Shown here one piece after another: positions 47,713-56,983 of a stretch of DNA of 62,088 bases. Position numbers and translations under genes: made by a program. Each line of letters opens with the position of its first letter. Positions within the stretch are counted from its first letter, which is position 1. The stretch lies in the NCBI RefSeq assembly GCF_000425025.1, contig NZ_AUKZ01000009.1, positions 1 to 62,088 of the forward strand, in the 5' to 3' direction. The notes under the pieces were generated by a model, which was not told the origin of the DNA, made no database searches, and was given only the letters and a program-made list of their open reading frames with translations. Source of the stretch: Streptococcus castoreus DSM 17536. Lineage in GTDB: Bacteria > Bacillota > Bacilli > Lactobacillales > Streptococcaceae.

Positions 47713-50253
47713 CTAAAGCTTTGTCAATACCGTGCGTGAAATAATTTCATCCTGGACATCTTTACACAATTCTACGAAGAAAGCACTGTAACCTGCCACA
47801 CGTACAATCAAATCACGGTAATTTTCTGGATGTTTTTGCGCATCAATTAAGGTTGCATTATCCAAATAGTTGAACTGCATTTCACCATTTCCAAGGATAC
47901 TTGCTGTACGCAAAAGAGTAATCAAGCTTTCTTCTCCCTGAGGTGTATCAAGCAGACCTGACATAATCTTGAAGTTGTGTACCAAACCGATGTTCATGTT
48001 TTCATTTGCCATCTTAGATACAGACTTGATAATAGCTGTTGGTCCTTTGACATCCATACCGTGGTCTGGTGAGATACCATCTGACAATGGTTTCCAAGCA
48101 CGACGACCCGAAGCTGATGCACCTGTAATTTGTCCCAACGGTGTATTATTTGAAATAGACAGGGTACCATGGCTCAATACAGAGTAAAGTGTCCGGTATT
48201 TACGGTGTTCTTCTTCTGTAAATTCAATGATGTCTGCTGCAAAACTATCTACGTAATCATCATCATTACCATATTTTGGTGCTGCAAGACAGTCTGCTTT
48301 AATTTGGTCATAACCTTCAAAATCGGCTATTAATGCTGTATTCAATTCTTCTAATGTATATCTCTTGTCTTCAAAGACCAGTTTCTTAATAGCGGCCATG
48401 GAGTCTGCGTAGTTGGCAAGTCCTGACCAGACAACACCTGGACCAAAGTTATACATCGCACCACCAGATTTGACGTCACTACCATGTTCCATTGTTCCTT
48501 CGTACATCATAGACATCAATGGTACTGGGGCTAATTCACGATGAACACGTTGTGAAATAACGGTCATCACCGATGTCCATTTTGTCACATACTTAATCGT
48601 ATCTTTGACTGCTGTTTCAAATTCTTCGAACGTTTTGTATTGATGTAGTGGCCCCATATCTGGTGTAACAGGTTTACCGTACCAGAGTGGTACACCACGG
48701 TTTAGTGTTGTTTCAATCAAGATTGGCCATTGTGTATAAGATGTTGAAGTCCATTGATAGAGACGACCAGATTTTTGTGGTTCTACACAGCCCATAAGGC
48801 AGTAGTCACGCGCATCTTCCATTGACACTCCCTTAGCCAACATCATTTTGATATGGGTATCATCAAAGTGACAAGCTGGAAAACCTAGACCTGCACGTAC
48901 AACATCAACAATCTTTTGTAGATATTTACGTGGGGATTTGTTGTTAATACGAGTTGCCAAAGTAGGTTGGTAAACCTTGACATGGCGAATAGCATCCATC
49001 AACAAGTAGGTCAAATCATTTGTTGCATCACTACCTGTACGCGTCACACCACCTACACACATATTGACAAATGGTTGGTAACCAGCGAAAAATTTCGAAG
49101 AACCTTCTGATGTTAACCACATCATCTCAGACATCTTAATAAACATAGAGCCTGCAATTTCAAAGGCTTGGAAGTCATTCATACGACCTTCTTCAATATC
49201 CTTCTTGTAAAATGGATACATGTATTGGTCCACACGACCGATAGACAATCCTGTTTGATTTTCTTCACATAGCAACAAGTGTTGGATAGTAACCAAGTAC
49301 TGCATTGCTTCCCAGAACGTTTCCGGTTTATGAGCTGGAACATTGGCATTCACCTGTGAAATCATTTCCAATTCTGACTTACGTTTTAGATCTGTTTCTT
49401 TGCTTGCTAATTGCGCTGCATAATCTGACATTCGTTTAGCATAAATGATGACACCTTCCGCTGTTAAAATTTGTCCCTTATAGAAATAAATTTTATCAAG
49501 GTCACCTGGATTGCCGTAGTCTAACCCTTCTAAATGCGCTTTGGCTTCTTCAATAATATCCAGCATCCCCTTTTTCATACCAACCACATCATAACCTGGG
49601 TTGGAATCGCCACCACCAGACTGTGCATGGTAAGAACAATCTGAAACAAAGGATTCACCTGATAATTCCCAAGCCCCTGCTTCGCGGTATTGTGATTCAC
49701 ACGCTTCATCAACAGATTTGCCAGTCCAGTATGGGAAGATTTCTTCTATCAATATTTTTTTGTCTTCTGCTGACAAATCATATGGATCTTGCGAACGAGT
49801 TGAAACAGTGTCCAATTCATCACGAAGCCATCGCCAAGAAATATCCGGTGAGAAAGCACCCCAACGCGCACCACCATTTGGTGCACCAACCAATAATTCA
49901 TGGTCTTGAATCACCAAAGGAGCAATTTTACAGAATTCTTTGAAAGCTGTCCCACGAAGAACGGCTTTTGGCATTCCTTCATTTTCCTTTGAAACACGTG
50001 TCAAATTAGTAGCACGGATTAACGAAATCGTTGGACGAGCTTTTAAGTATTGATTTTTCAAAGCTTGCAAACGTGGGGTGATACCTTCTGGTAGCTCTGT
50101 CCCTTCACTTACAAGTACTGGTGCTACTTTGACTTCTGGTTTTTGAACGTCTTCTGAAACACTTTGGAAAATCTTAACGAGTGAGGCACGTTCTGTTTCA
50201 CTTAATTGTTTGGTAGCCTCTTTTAATTTGGCTGTAAATTCATTCATATCCAT
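47713..50253 (-). CDS. cutC: Choline trimethylamine-lyase (glycyl radical enzyme)
   Basis: An 846-residue glycyl-radical enzyme that splits choline into trimethylamine and acetaldehyde. Every residue known to bind or cleave choline in the Desulfovibrio enzyme is present at the same number: Tyr208, Asp216 (SGGGDSNPG), Phe395, Cys489 and Glu491 ([11 protein letters not shown]), Thr502, Tyr506 and radical Gly821 ([10 protein letters not shown]). This separates it from glycerol and propanediol dehydratases. The N-terminal helix ([20 protein letters not shown]) may target it to the shell. It lacks the long N-terminal extension of the Klebsiella-type CutC. RBS GAGGAAAG. Oxygen-sensitive, so it works only in anaerobic niches. 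Confidence 0.97.
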   Translation of the reverse strand: MDMNEFTAKLKEATKQLSETERASLVKIFQSVSEDVQKPEVKVAPVLVSEGTELPEGITPRLQALKNQYLKARPTISLIRATNLTRVSKENEGMPKAVLRGTAFKEFCKIAPLVIQDHELLVGAPNGGARWGAFSPDISWRWLRDELDTVSTRSQDPYDLSAEDKKILIEEIFPYWTGKSVDEACESQYREAGAWELSGESFVSDCSYHAQSGGGDSNPGYDVVGMKKGMLDIIEEAKAHLEGLDYGNPGDLDKIYFYKGQILTAEGVIIYAKRMSDYAAQLASKETDLKRKSELEMISQVNANVPAHKPETFWEAMQYLVTIQHLLLCEENQTGLSIGRVDQYMYPFYKKDIEEGRMNDFQAFEIAGSMFIKMSEMMWLTSEGSSKFFAGYQPFVNMCVGGVTRTGSDATNDLTYLLMDAIRHVKVYQPTLATRINNKSPRKYLQKIVDVVRAGLGFPACHFDDTHIKMMLAKGVSMEDARDYCLMGCVEPQKSGRLYQWTSTSYTQWPILIETTLNRGVPLWYGKPVTPDMGPLHQYKTFEEFETAVKDTIKYVTKWTSVMTVISQRVHRELAPVPLMSMMYEGTMEHGSDVKSGGAMYNFGPGVVWSGLANYADSMAAIKKLVFEDKRYTLEELNTALIADFEGYDQIKADCLAAPKYGNDDDYVDSFAADIIEFTEEEHRKYRTLYSVLSHGTLSISNNTPLGQITGASASGRRAWKPLSDGISPDHGMDVKGPTAIIKSVSKMANENMNIGLVHNFKIMSGLLDTPQGEESLITLLRTASILGNGEMQFNYLDNATLIDAQKHPENYRDLIVRVAGYSAFFVELCKDVQDEIISRTVLTKL

Positions 50254-50348
50254 ATGGATTCTTTCCTCTCTTTCAACTAAAGTTAGCAGACTGTTCTATT
50301 TTGAGAGCAACCCAATTTGCCGAAATTCTTCATTCTTTTCTGTTCCTT

Positions 50349-51695
50349 TCACTCAAATCCAACTTGACGAGTATATGTGAGATGTCTTGGAGTAATATTT
50401 TCTGAGCGGTAGCCACGTCCTGTGGTAATCCCTCCCAATACCAGTGACGGTGCAAAACTTGATTTCACACCAGTCGCCGTAAATGCTGTTGGCGCATTGA
50501 CCACGATTCGTCCGACCGCTTTCACCACAGCAAATTCTTTGATAATTTTCCAGTCAGCCGAATGAATAGTCAGGGTATGCCCCATTCTCAACTCAGATAA
50601 GATGTTCATGCATTTGACACAGGCAAGTGTCCAGTCCGGTTCTCGATAAAGGATGATAATTGGACAAAGTAATTTTTTATTGAAAAAGTCTTCATCGTTC
50701 ATGTATTCTTGTACTGATACCAGTACTTGTGTATCTTCTGGAACGGTAAAACCCGCCATTTTAGCTAGCCATTTAGCAGATTGACCATTATAATTAGTGA
50801 TAACATTCTTTTCAGATATCTTTAAAAATGTCACCAACTTCTCCGTATTATCTTCTGTCAAAATATAGCCTCCATTGGTCTCCATTAACCATTTTATACG
50901 GTCTGCAATGACAGTTTCTGTTACAAGAAATTGCTCTGAACCTGGTAAAATCCCATTATCAAAACTTCTTGAGTAAATGACATCCTTGACGGCTTTCTCC
51001 AAGTCTGCTGTGCGTTCAATAAAAACTGGACCAGAAGACTCCCCACCATAAATAAGAGGAATATTGGTTCGAAAGTCCTTATTGATGTACTCAGGGCAGC
51101 CGATATTGATCAGCAAGGAGAGTTTGTTACTTAGGAGCAACTCGGAAATTCCGGCATCATTAGCCATCTCAGCTAAGCTCAACCCACCCTCAGGATAGCC
51201 TAGGTCAGTTAGAAAATCTAGTAACTGATTGATAGCTTCTATCGTCGATGGTTTTGTCAGTTTATTGGCAACAAGTACCATAGAATTCCCAGATTTAAGA
51301 GCTAATAACAACAGATTAACAAGTAAAGTATAAGTCGGGTAGGCGGGTAGCAATACTGCTACAATCCCTAATGGGACGCCAATCTCAATGACCTTTTCCT
51401 GACTGCTCCCTCCAATCATACCTGTGTAGGTTTCTTGCTGGATGGTCTCCTCAAACCGTTTTAGAAACTCTTGGCAAAGAAAGAGTTCATCTTCCTCTTT
51501 GGCATATTGGTTTTTTACCACAAAATCTCTGATACTGCTGGCTCCATCTTGCTGCAATTTCCGAATGAGCGCTTCACTATACTTATCTAAGTCAGCTTGA
51601 GTTAATTTTTGTAATTGAGCAAAAGCAGTTTGAGCATTCAAAAGTAAATTGCGGATTTCTTGGATGGATGCTAAATCTTTGTCAATATACAACAT
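50349..51695 (-). CDS. Aldehyde dehydrogenase-like paralogue lacking the catalytic cysteine
   Basis: A 448-residue relative of CutF (YIDKDLASIQEIRNLL at the start; IGVPLGIVAVLLPAYPTYTLL; NAPTAFTATGVKSSFAPSLVLGG near the end). Where CutF has FDNGTICASEQ with the nucleophile, this one has FDNGILPGSEQ: Pro251 replaces Cys. It also lacks the CutF linker and C-terminal encapsulation helix. It is therefore unlikely to be an active dehydrogenase. It may be a structural partner of CutF or CutC in the core. The gene lies directly upstream of cutC, and no frameshift is seen, so it is kept intact. Confidence 0.88.
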   Translation of the reverse strand: MLYIDKDLASIQEIRNLLLNAQTAFAQLQKLTQADLDKYSEALIRKLQQDGASSIRDFVVKNQYAKEEDELFLCQEFLKRFEETIQQETYTGMIGGSSQEKVIEIGVPLGIVAVLLPAYPTYTLLVNLLLLALKSGNSMVLVANKLTKPSTIEAINQLLDFLTDLGYPEGGLSLAEMANDAGISELLLSNKLSLLINIGCPEYINKDFRTNIPLIYGGESSGPVFIERTADLEKAVKDVIYSRSFDNGILPGSEQFLVTETVIADRIKWLMETNGGYILTEDNTEKLVTFLKISEKNVITNYNGQSAKWLAKMAGFTVPEDTQVLVSVQEYMNDEDFFNKKLLCPIIILYREPDWTLACVKCMNILSELRMGHTLTIHSADWKIIKEFAVVKAVGRIVVNAPTAFTATGVKSSFAPSLVLGGITTGRGYRSENITPRHLTYTRQVGFE

Positions 51696-51710
51696 ACTCT
51701 ACACACTTTC

Positions 51711-52040
51711 TTAGGATTGAACTTCAGGTTCTGGACTTTCTGGTAATAAAACAGACAATGAGTAACGATCAATAATCTTACGAAGGTCTTCGTGCGGTCC
51801 AGGAATAACAACTCGACTATATACCTCAGCCCCCATTGCTTCAACTGCACGTACACCTGCTTCTACAGCTGTATTACAAGCTTCCGTTTCACCTTGAACG
51901 ATGACAGAGATATAACCAGAAGCTACATTTTCATAGCCAACAACGTCAACTTCAGAGGCTTTAACCATAGCGTCTGCTGCTTCTAATGCAAAGACTAAAC
52001 CAAATGTTTCGATTGCCCCAATTGCTTGATATCTTTTCAC
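51711..52040 (-). CDS. BMC-H shell protein, divergent
   Basis: A 109-residue BMC-H ([36 protein letters not shown]...GVRAVEAMGAEVYSRVVIPGPHEDLRKII) with a short acidic tail. Start is GTG at 52040 with AGGAG in front. Its pore region differs from the major shell proteins (ENVASGYISVIVQGETEAC), suggesting a specialised pore. Confidence 0.93.
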   Translation of the reverse strand: MKRYQAIGAIETFGLVFALEAADAMVKASEVDVVGYENVASGYISVIVQGETEACNTAVEAGVRAVEAMGAEVYSRVVIPGPHEDLRKIIDRYSLSVLLPESPEPEVQS

Positions 52041-52057
52041 GGTATTCTCCTTTACGC

Positions 52058-52354
52058 CTAATTATCAATATCATGTACTGACACAATATCACCTACAGTT
52101 GGAATTGGTCTTGGCATCACATTGTGAGCTGTCAATTTCCCAATTGCTGCGGCAGCTGCAGCACCCGCTTCAACAGCGGCACGAACAGCAGCTACATCAC
52201 CTACAACCATGACGGTTACGAGAGTTGATCCGACATTTTCATAGGACACCAGTTTGACATCACTTGCCTTCAGCATCTTATCACATGCTTCCATGGCCGG
52301 TACCAGTCCTAGAGTTTCAACTAAGCCTAAGGCTTGTCCACCATAATATCTCAT
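52058..52354 (-). CDS. BMC-H shell protein
   Basis: A 98-residue BMC-H (GGQALGLVETLGLVPAMEACDKMLKASDVKLVSYENVGSTLVTVMVVGDVAAVRAAVEAG...VMPRPIPTVGDIV). GGAGG in front of the ATG. Its pore loop (ENVGSTLVTV) is distinct from those of the other shell proteins in the locus. Confidence 0.95.
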   Translation of the reverse strand: MRYYGGQALGLVETLGLVPAMEACDKMLKASDVKLVSYENVGSTLVTVMVVGDVAAVRAAVEAGAAAAAAIGKLTAHNVMPRPIPTVGDIVSVHDIDN

Positions 52355-52369
52355 TGATAATTCCTCCGA

Positions 52370-52654
52370 TTATCTTTTATATTCTGCTGCAATATATTTG
52401 TTGACAGCATCTAAGCCATCAGATTTGATTTTGTAGAAGATTCTCAGTTTTTGCTGTTCATCTAAATCATATCCTACTTGTTCCACATATCCATTACATT
52501 CTAGAGACATCAAGTGTTCAAGAAAAAGCGGCACTGTGAACTGTTTTTCAGTACCATATTGGGATTTCAATGCGTCCATTACTTGCTGAACATCAGCCTT
52601 TTCTACGGTACTCATATAATTCAAAACAGCTGTTCTTGCTGGTAAAAGTCCCAT
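52370..52654 (-). CDS. Small winged-helix-like protein in the BMC operon
   Basis: A 94-residue protein of unknown role. The layout (LPARTAVLNYMSTVEKADVQQVMDALKSQYG; FLEHLMSLECNGYVEQVGYD; IFYKIKSDGLDAVNKYI) looks like a PadR/MarR-type winged helix. It could be a small DNA-binding regulator or a protein-protein adaptor. It lies 3 bases downstream of the DMT transporter. Confidence 0.65.
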   Translation of the reverse strand: MGLLPARTAVLNYMSTVEKADVQQVMDALKSQYGTEKQFTVPLFLEHLMSLECNGYVEQVGYDLDEQQKLRIFYKIKSDGLDAVNKYIAAEYKR

Positions 52655-52657
52655 CTC

Positions 52658-53665
52658 TTATACCTCGCTCTTTCTAAATAAGTCCAATGGATTTGTTGTT
52701 ACGATAATTGCTCCCAAAATAACAATAATCGAACCAATTGTAATCGTTGGCGTCAATGCTTGTCCCAAGAAAAGAATGCTGAAGAATACTCCCCAGAAAG
52801 CATAGGTAATATTTAGAGACATCCCAATTGCAGTACCAACCATGGCATTTGATTTATACCAAGTGGTGTAAGAAATACCAACTAAGGTTCCAGATACTAA
52901 CAAGAGAAGCATTGGGAGTGGAGCTACAATCAATTTTGCAAACAGACCAGTTGCCCCTACCATCGGTACGACAATAATCATTTGAATCAGTCCAGATACG
53001 ATTTGACGAAGGGTTACTGCGACCTCTGAGTCTAGCATTGCGCCACCAAAACTAGAAATACAACCTTCAAGACCCCAACAAACCGCTGCGAAAATAGCTA
53101 AAAGAATCCCCAATGTAAAGTTTGAAGCTCCCTCTGGTTTGACCAAATTTAAGATAACGGCACCTGCAACACAAAGAATCATGCCTATTCCAACACGAGG
53201 AGTAATTTTCTGTTTTAAAAAAACCGCTGCAAACAGTGCTCCGAAAGCAGCTGTTGTAGCAGATACTGGAATAGCAAAGGCGCCCGCAAGTGACAAACCA
53301 ACAAGGTAGGCCCCATTCGCAATTGGACCACCCAAGACAAAACCTAAAAGCATTATTTTTCCAGGCTTGGTTGCTAAACTTCTTCCCAATTCTTTAAATT
53401 TACCTGTACGAATGACATTAATAAGAAGAACACAACCTCCAAGAAAGTCATTCAATCCCCCCATAACAAAGGGAGCTGCAAAAATTCCTACTGCTGATTT
53501 TATCGGGTCAAACCCACTAATAATCATCACCACAAAGGAATACAAACCATAAAACAAGCCCGAAATAATCCCGCTTCGAATCCCAATCGCATGGAATTTC
53601 TTGGTCACCTCGACCATTTGTTGATGAGCTGATACTTGACTTCCATTATTCATATTTTGTCCCAT
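52658..53665 (-). CDS. DMT/EamA-family transporter of the choline BMC operon
   Basis: A 335-residue ten-segment EamA permease: two repeated halves with VVMIISGFDPIKSAVGIFAAP, NGAYLVGLSLAGAFAIPVSATTAAFGALFAAVF and AVCWGLEGCISSFGGAMLD. The N-terminal 30 residues are polar and cytoplasmic. As second gene of the operon it likely moves a pathway compound across the membrane: choline in, or TMA or ethanol-related product out. No other choline importer is visible in the window, so choline uptake is a fair guess, but it is not proven. Confidence 0.82.
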   Translation of the reverse strand: MGQNMNNGSQVSAHQQMVEVTKKFHAIGIRSGIISGLFYGLYSFVVMIISGFDPIKSAVGIFAAPFVMGGLNDFLGGCVLLINVIRTGKFKELGRSLATKPGKIMLLGFVLGGPIANGAYLVGLSLAGAFAIPVSATTAAFGALFAAVFLKQKITPRVGIGMILCVAGAVILNLVKPEGASNFTLGILLAIFAAVCWGLEGCISSFGGAMLDSEVAVTLRQIVSGLIQMIIVVPMVGATGLFAKLIVAPLPMLLLLVSGTLVGISYTTWYKSNAMVGTAIGMSLNITYAFWGVFFSILFLGQALTPTITIGSIIVILGAIIVTTNPLDLFRKSEV

Positions 53666-53688
53666 GGAAAAACCACTCCTTCTTCACT

Positions 53689-53967
53689 CTATTTTTTCAC
53701 TGGTAAAATGGTTTCCACTTCTGTATGAGGACGTGGAATAACATGGACAGAGATAAGTTCACCAATCCGTTGTGCAGCTGCTGCTCCTGCATCTGTTGAT
53801 GCCTTAACCGCTCCCACATCTCCTCGAACCAAAACCGTAACAAGTCCACCACCAACTAGTTCCTTTCCGACCAAAGTCACATTGGCTGCCTTGACCATTG
53901 CGTCAGCTGCTTCAATAGCCCCGACTAAACCTTTTGTTTCAATCATTCCTAATGCTTCAGAACTCAT
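53689..53967 (-). CDS. BMC-H shell protein, first gene of the operon
   Basis: A 92-residue BMC-H ([60 protein letters not shown]...[17 protein letters not shown]). The true start is the ATG at 53967 with GGAGG in front. Longer upstream frames have no RBS. It is a third close relative of the pair at 38685-39259, so the operon is bracketed by near-identical shell genes. Confidence 0.95.
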   Translation of the reverse strand: MSSEALGMIETKGLVGAIEAADAMVKAANVTLVGKELVGGGLVTVLVRGDVGAVKASTDAGAAAAQRIGELISVHVIPRPHTEVETILPVKK

Positions 53968-54092
53968 GATACAAACCTCCTTTATAAAATTTATTTTTTT
54001 GAATAAACTTATGATAGATTTAGTAGCGATAAACAAGGATGTCCTTTCGATATTTTTATATTTACCGATTATCAAATCTTCATTGCGTTTTT

Positions 54093-54123
54093 ATTGTAAG
54101 CCTTTCCATTGCGATAAAGTCAA
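54093..54123 (-). promoter_or_regulatory. Main promoter of the choline BMC operon, with MerR-type spacing
   Basis: Minus strand TTGACT (54118-54123), a 19-base spacer TTATCGCAATGGAAAGGCT, and TACAAT (54093-54098), about 120 bases before the first shell gene. The spacer shares ATGGAAAGG and the adjoining YTTACAAT with the merR promoter at 34656-34686. ATGGAAAGGCTTACAA also fits the cre pattern with one mismatch. Confidence 0.75.
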
Positions 54124-54565
54124 TATCTTTTAAAAAAATATTTTTTGTGAATTTACTTACAAATAGACGTTTTTTTATCAAATTTTTTCTAATGAACGAT
54201 TATATGGACAGAATATTCTGGATTATTATCTGTTTTTATGTTTATCAAACTCTTCCCTCAGGGCTAACTTTACCTTCTTCCATTTTTCTATCAAAAAAGT
54301 CTTTCGACTTCTCAGACTAAATACAAAATTCTAGGAATTACAGTTCCTATAGGCTTTTCCTACCATTTGTAACGCTTGCCCTTTTACCAAGCTGTCCCCA
54401 ATCTAAGCATCATTAAAAGCTGCTCACTCATCGTATTTAGAAGGATGCCTTGGACATTTGCGAAGCAATCCGTCATCGAAAGATAAAAGGATACATAAGA
54501 AACAGATTGAGTGATTATTCGATACCGCAAAAGAGTACCACAAGTTACGCTACACACGATTAGCG
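54124..54565. other. Upstream region of the BMC operon, no gene seen
   Basis: About 440 AT-rich bases between the BMC promoter and the IS relic. I find no coding frame with an RBS. The plus-strand frame at 54039-54320 has no homologue-like features and overlaps the promoter. Confidence 0.4.
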
Positions 54566-54972
54566 ATAAAAGCGATTACATAAAGTAGACAGGATTTATA
54601 AATTATCCTACACTGAAGAAAAAAAATTCATGTCTAGAAAATCACATCGCCACTTCACAGATGACTTTAAATAACAAATTGTTGATCTTCACCATTCAGG
54701 TAAAAAACGAAGCGAGATTATCAAAGAGTATGATCTGACACCATCGACTGATGATAAGTAGATGAGACAAACTTAGAACGACTAAGCAACATGAACTGAT
54801 TGAACTCAGAAAGCGAAATAAAGAGTTAGAACTGAACGTTAACTTCTTAAAGCAAGCTGCAATGATTATGGTATAAAAAGGGAAGTCATTACTACTAACA
54901 AAGGGAAATACCATATTTCTGCCATATGCTATTTCTTGAAAACACCTCATTCTAGCTATGATTATCAAAAAT
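54566..54972 (+). pseudogene. Decayed IS3-family element (IS861-like orfA and start of orfB)
   Basis: The left end and the start of the IS at 55812 are repeated here in eroded form: MSRKSHRHFTDDFK followed by a stop, QIVDLHHSGKKRSEIIKEYD, ELIELRKRNKELELNVNFLK, then the orfB start ICYFLKTPHSSYDYQ. Several stops and frame changes show it is dead. The catalytic part is missing. Confidence 0.85.
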
Positions 54973-54979
54973 TTGTCCA

Positions 54980-55358
54980 TCCTATTAATTATCAAATTTT
55001 TAAAATTCTTTAACTTCCCAAGAATTTTATTTCTTCTCTTGATTAAAGTCGAGTGTGTCATGCTTTTTACCTTTGCTACCAAACGAAGCGTTTCATCATT
55101 AGTTTTGGTATAACAGTTCTAAGTACTTCAATCATCATCTGTGTTTCAACAATCTTTTCCACATCAATACTTTCAGCGACTATATTTTCTACAAAATATC
55201 CATCATGACCTATCTGAGAAAAAAGAGCAAGTGATTTTTTCTGCCCACCTGCTCTCTAAACACTTCTCATCTTCTTTTTCTCGCCAGTAGACTTCTATAT
55301 ATCTGCTCGGTGACTTTAATCTTCTGCCCTCTGACATAAAGTAATATTCTTTTGACAT
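54980..55358 (-). pseudogene. Relic of a conjugative-element sigma-70-like regulatory gene
   Basis: Minus-strand pieces in different frames together look like the small sigma-70 region-4 protein of Tn916-type ICEs: MSKEYY with VRGQKIKVTEQIYR and EVYWREKEDEKCLESRW, then FVENIVAESIDVEKIVETQMMIEVLR, TNDETLRLVAKV and finally MTHSTLIKRRNKILGKLKNF. A good RBS (GGAGG) precedes the ATG at 55358. At least three frame changes make it non-functional. Confidence 0.55.
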
Positions 55359-55405
55359 TTTCTTTCCTCCATCCTCTTTCTGTCTGCTTGTTTTCAAACA
55401 AAAAA

Positions 55406-55441
55406 GGAGGACTCCTGTATCTTGGCATAAGAAGTCCTCTA
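55406..55441 (-). terminator. Intrinsic terminator-like hairpin
   Basis: Minus strand GAGGACT / AGTCCTC stem with an 18-base loop followed by CTTTTTTG. It is probably the 3' end of a lost gene upstream of the sigma-like relic. Confidence 0.6.
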
Positions 55442-55544
55442 AAACGAAAGAAATTCACTCTTTCTATAGAAAATATTTAATTTGTCAACACAATCTGAGA
55501 ATTCCTCAATTGATATAAAGCAAATATAAAAAAATACAGACATT

Positions 55545-55811
55545 GGCACTGCCCCCAATAGTGAGTCACAAGAAAAACACTGATATGAGCCCTGTTTCCT
55601 GTACTCCACGGGAGACAGGTCATTTAATTTCCGTTGAATTCTAGTTTTATTATAAAATGTGATATAGTTTTTGACAATATTTGTTATACTATCTTTATTG
55701 GGATTTCTCCAGTTATGGAGATAAAAGGTTTCAGACTTTAGGACGGAATGGAATCATTCAATACAGGCATTATCTGCAGGTGTTCCTTTGCGGGACATAG
55801 AGCGGGTAATG
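55545..55811 (-). pseudogene. C-terminal piece of a different IS3-family transposase
   Basis: The minus strand encodes HITRSMSRKGTPADNACIE, an in-frame TGA, then FHSVLKSETFYLHNW...KNYITFYNKTRIQRKLNDL and SPVEYRKQ, the typical end of an IS3-family OrfB including the last catalytic Glu. The 5' part is cut off by the IS that starts at 55812. Confidence 0.75.
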
Positions 55812-55877
55812 TGAATCGGTTACACTAAACTAGACAGATTTTATGAAGTGTTCTACACTAAAGAAACAGGAGAAATT

Positions 55878-56168
55878 ATGTCTAGAAAAATACGTCGCCA
55901 CTTCACCGATGACTTTAAGCAACAAATCGTTGACCTTCACAATGCAGGGATGAAACGAAGTGAGCTTGTCAAAGAATATGAGTTAACCCCATCAACCTTC
56001 GATAAGTGGGTATGTCAGGCAAAAACAACTGGTTCCTTTAAAACTATTGATAATCTTACAGATGAGCAGCGTGAGCTGATTGAACTCCGAAAGCGTAATA
56101 AAGAACTCGAAATGCAGCTAGATATCCTAAAGCAAGCGGCGGTGATTATGGCACGAAAAGAGAAGTAA
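55878..56168 (+). CDS. IS3-family transposase OrfA (helix-turn-helix)
   Basis: A 96-residue DNA-binding subunit starting MSRKIRRHFTDDFKQQIVDL, with an HTH (RSELVKEYELTPSTFDKWV) and a C-terminal leucine zipper (LIELRKRNKELEMQLDILKQ). Start at 55878, since AGGAGA lies just before it. The end contains an A4G stretch (56156-56160) suited to programmed -1 frameshifting into orfB. Confidence 0.93.
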   Translation: MSRKIRRHFTDDFKQQIVDLHNAGMKRSELVKEYELTPSTFDKWVCQAKTTGSFKTIDNLTDEQRELIELRKRNKELEMQLDILKQAAVIMARKEK

Positions 56169-56203
56169 TCACTGCTAACAAAGACAAATATAGCATTTCA
56201 GCC

Positions 56204-56983
56204 ATGTGTCGTTGGTTTAAGATTCCTCGTTCTAGCTATTACTACAAGGCTGTTAAACCAGTCTCTGAAGCGGAACTTGAAGAAAATATCAAAGCTATTT
56301 TTCTCGAAAGTAAGGCCAGATACGGGGCTAGGAAAATCAAGAAATGTCTAGAAAATGAAGGCATCAAACTATCTCACCGTCGAATTCGTCGCATCATGAA
56401 CAGACTCAACCTAGTATCCGTTTATCAAAAAGCAGCCTTCAAACCGCATACCAAAGGGAAAAATGAAGCACCGATTCCAAACCACTTAGCCAGACAGTTT
56501 GAACAAGAAAAGCCATTGGAAACTATTGTGACCGACTTGACTTATGTTTGGGTGGGTAATCGTTGGACCTATGTTTGCCTCATCATAGACCTCTTTAATC
56601 GTGAGATTATCGGTTTGTCAGTGGGATGGAACAAGACAGCTGACTTAGTTAAACAGGCCCTTCAAAGCATTCCGTATGCCCTGACTAAGGTCAAACTCTT
56701 TCATTCGGATCGAGGGAAAGAGTTTGACAATCAGCTGATTGATGAGATTCTAGAAGCTTTTGGTATTACTCGCTCACTCAGTCAAGCTGGCTGCCCATAT
56801 GACAATGCCATTGCTGAGAGCACCTACCGTGCTTTCAAACTTGAATTTGTCCACCAAGAGTCATTTCGCTCACTGGAAGAATTATCTCTGAAAACCAAAG
56901 ATTACGTCTACTGGTGGAACTATCATCGCATTCACGGTAGTCTCAACTACCAAACACCAATGACCAAACGATTAACCACTTAG
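56204..56983 (+). CDS. IS3-family transposase OrfB (DDE integrase domain)
   Basis: The catalytic half. The first independent ATG gives 259 residues, but the frame is open upstream (YGTKREVITANKDKYSISA) to the orfA overlap at about 56144, so it is normally made as an OrfAB frameshift product. The DDE triad is visible: Asp in TIVTDLTYVWV, Asp in LFHSDRGKEFDN, and Glu in NAIAESTYRAFK, followed by WNYHRIHGSLNYQTP. Confidence 0.94.
   Translation: MCRWFKIPRSSYYYKAVKPVSEAELEENIKAIFLESKARYGARKIKKCLENEGIKLSHRRIRRIMNRLNLVSVYQKAAFKPHTKGKNEAPIPNHLARQFEQEKPLETIVTDLTYVWVGNRWTYVCLIIDLFNREIIGLSVGWNKTADLVKQALQSIPYALTKVKLFHSDRGKEFDNQLIDEILEAFGITRSLSQAGCPYDNAIAESTYRAFKLEFVHQESFRSLEELSLKTKDYVYWWNYHRIHGSLNYQTPMTKRLTT

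Noticed and set aside
53689..54075. Longer N-terminus for the first shell protein
   Set aside because: The extra 36 residues lack an RBS and would run into the promoter; the ATG at 53967 has GGAGG and matches the family start.
54696..55082. A 128-residue minus-strand protein
   Set aside because: Its first 30 residues are the tail of the decayed sigma-like gene and the rest is antisense to the IS relic.
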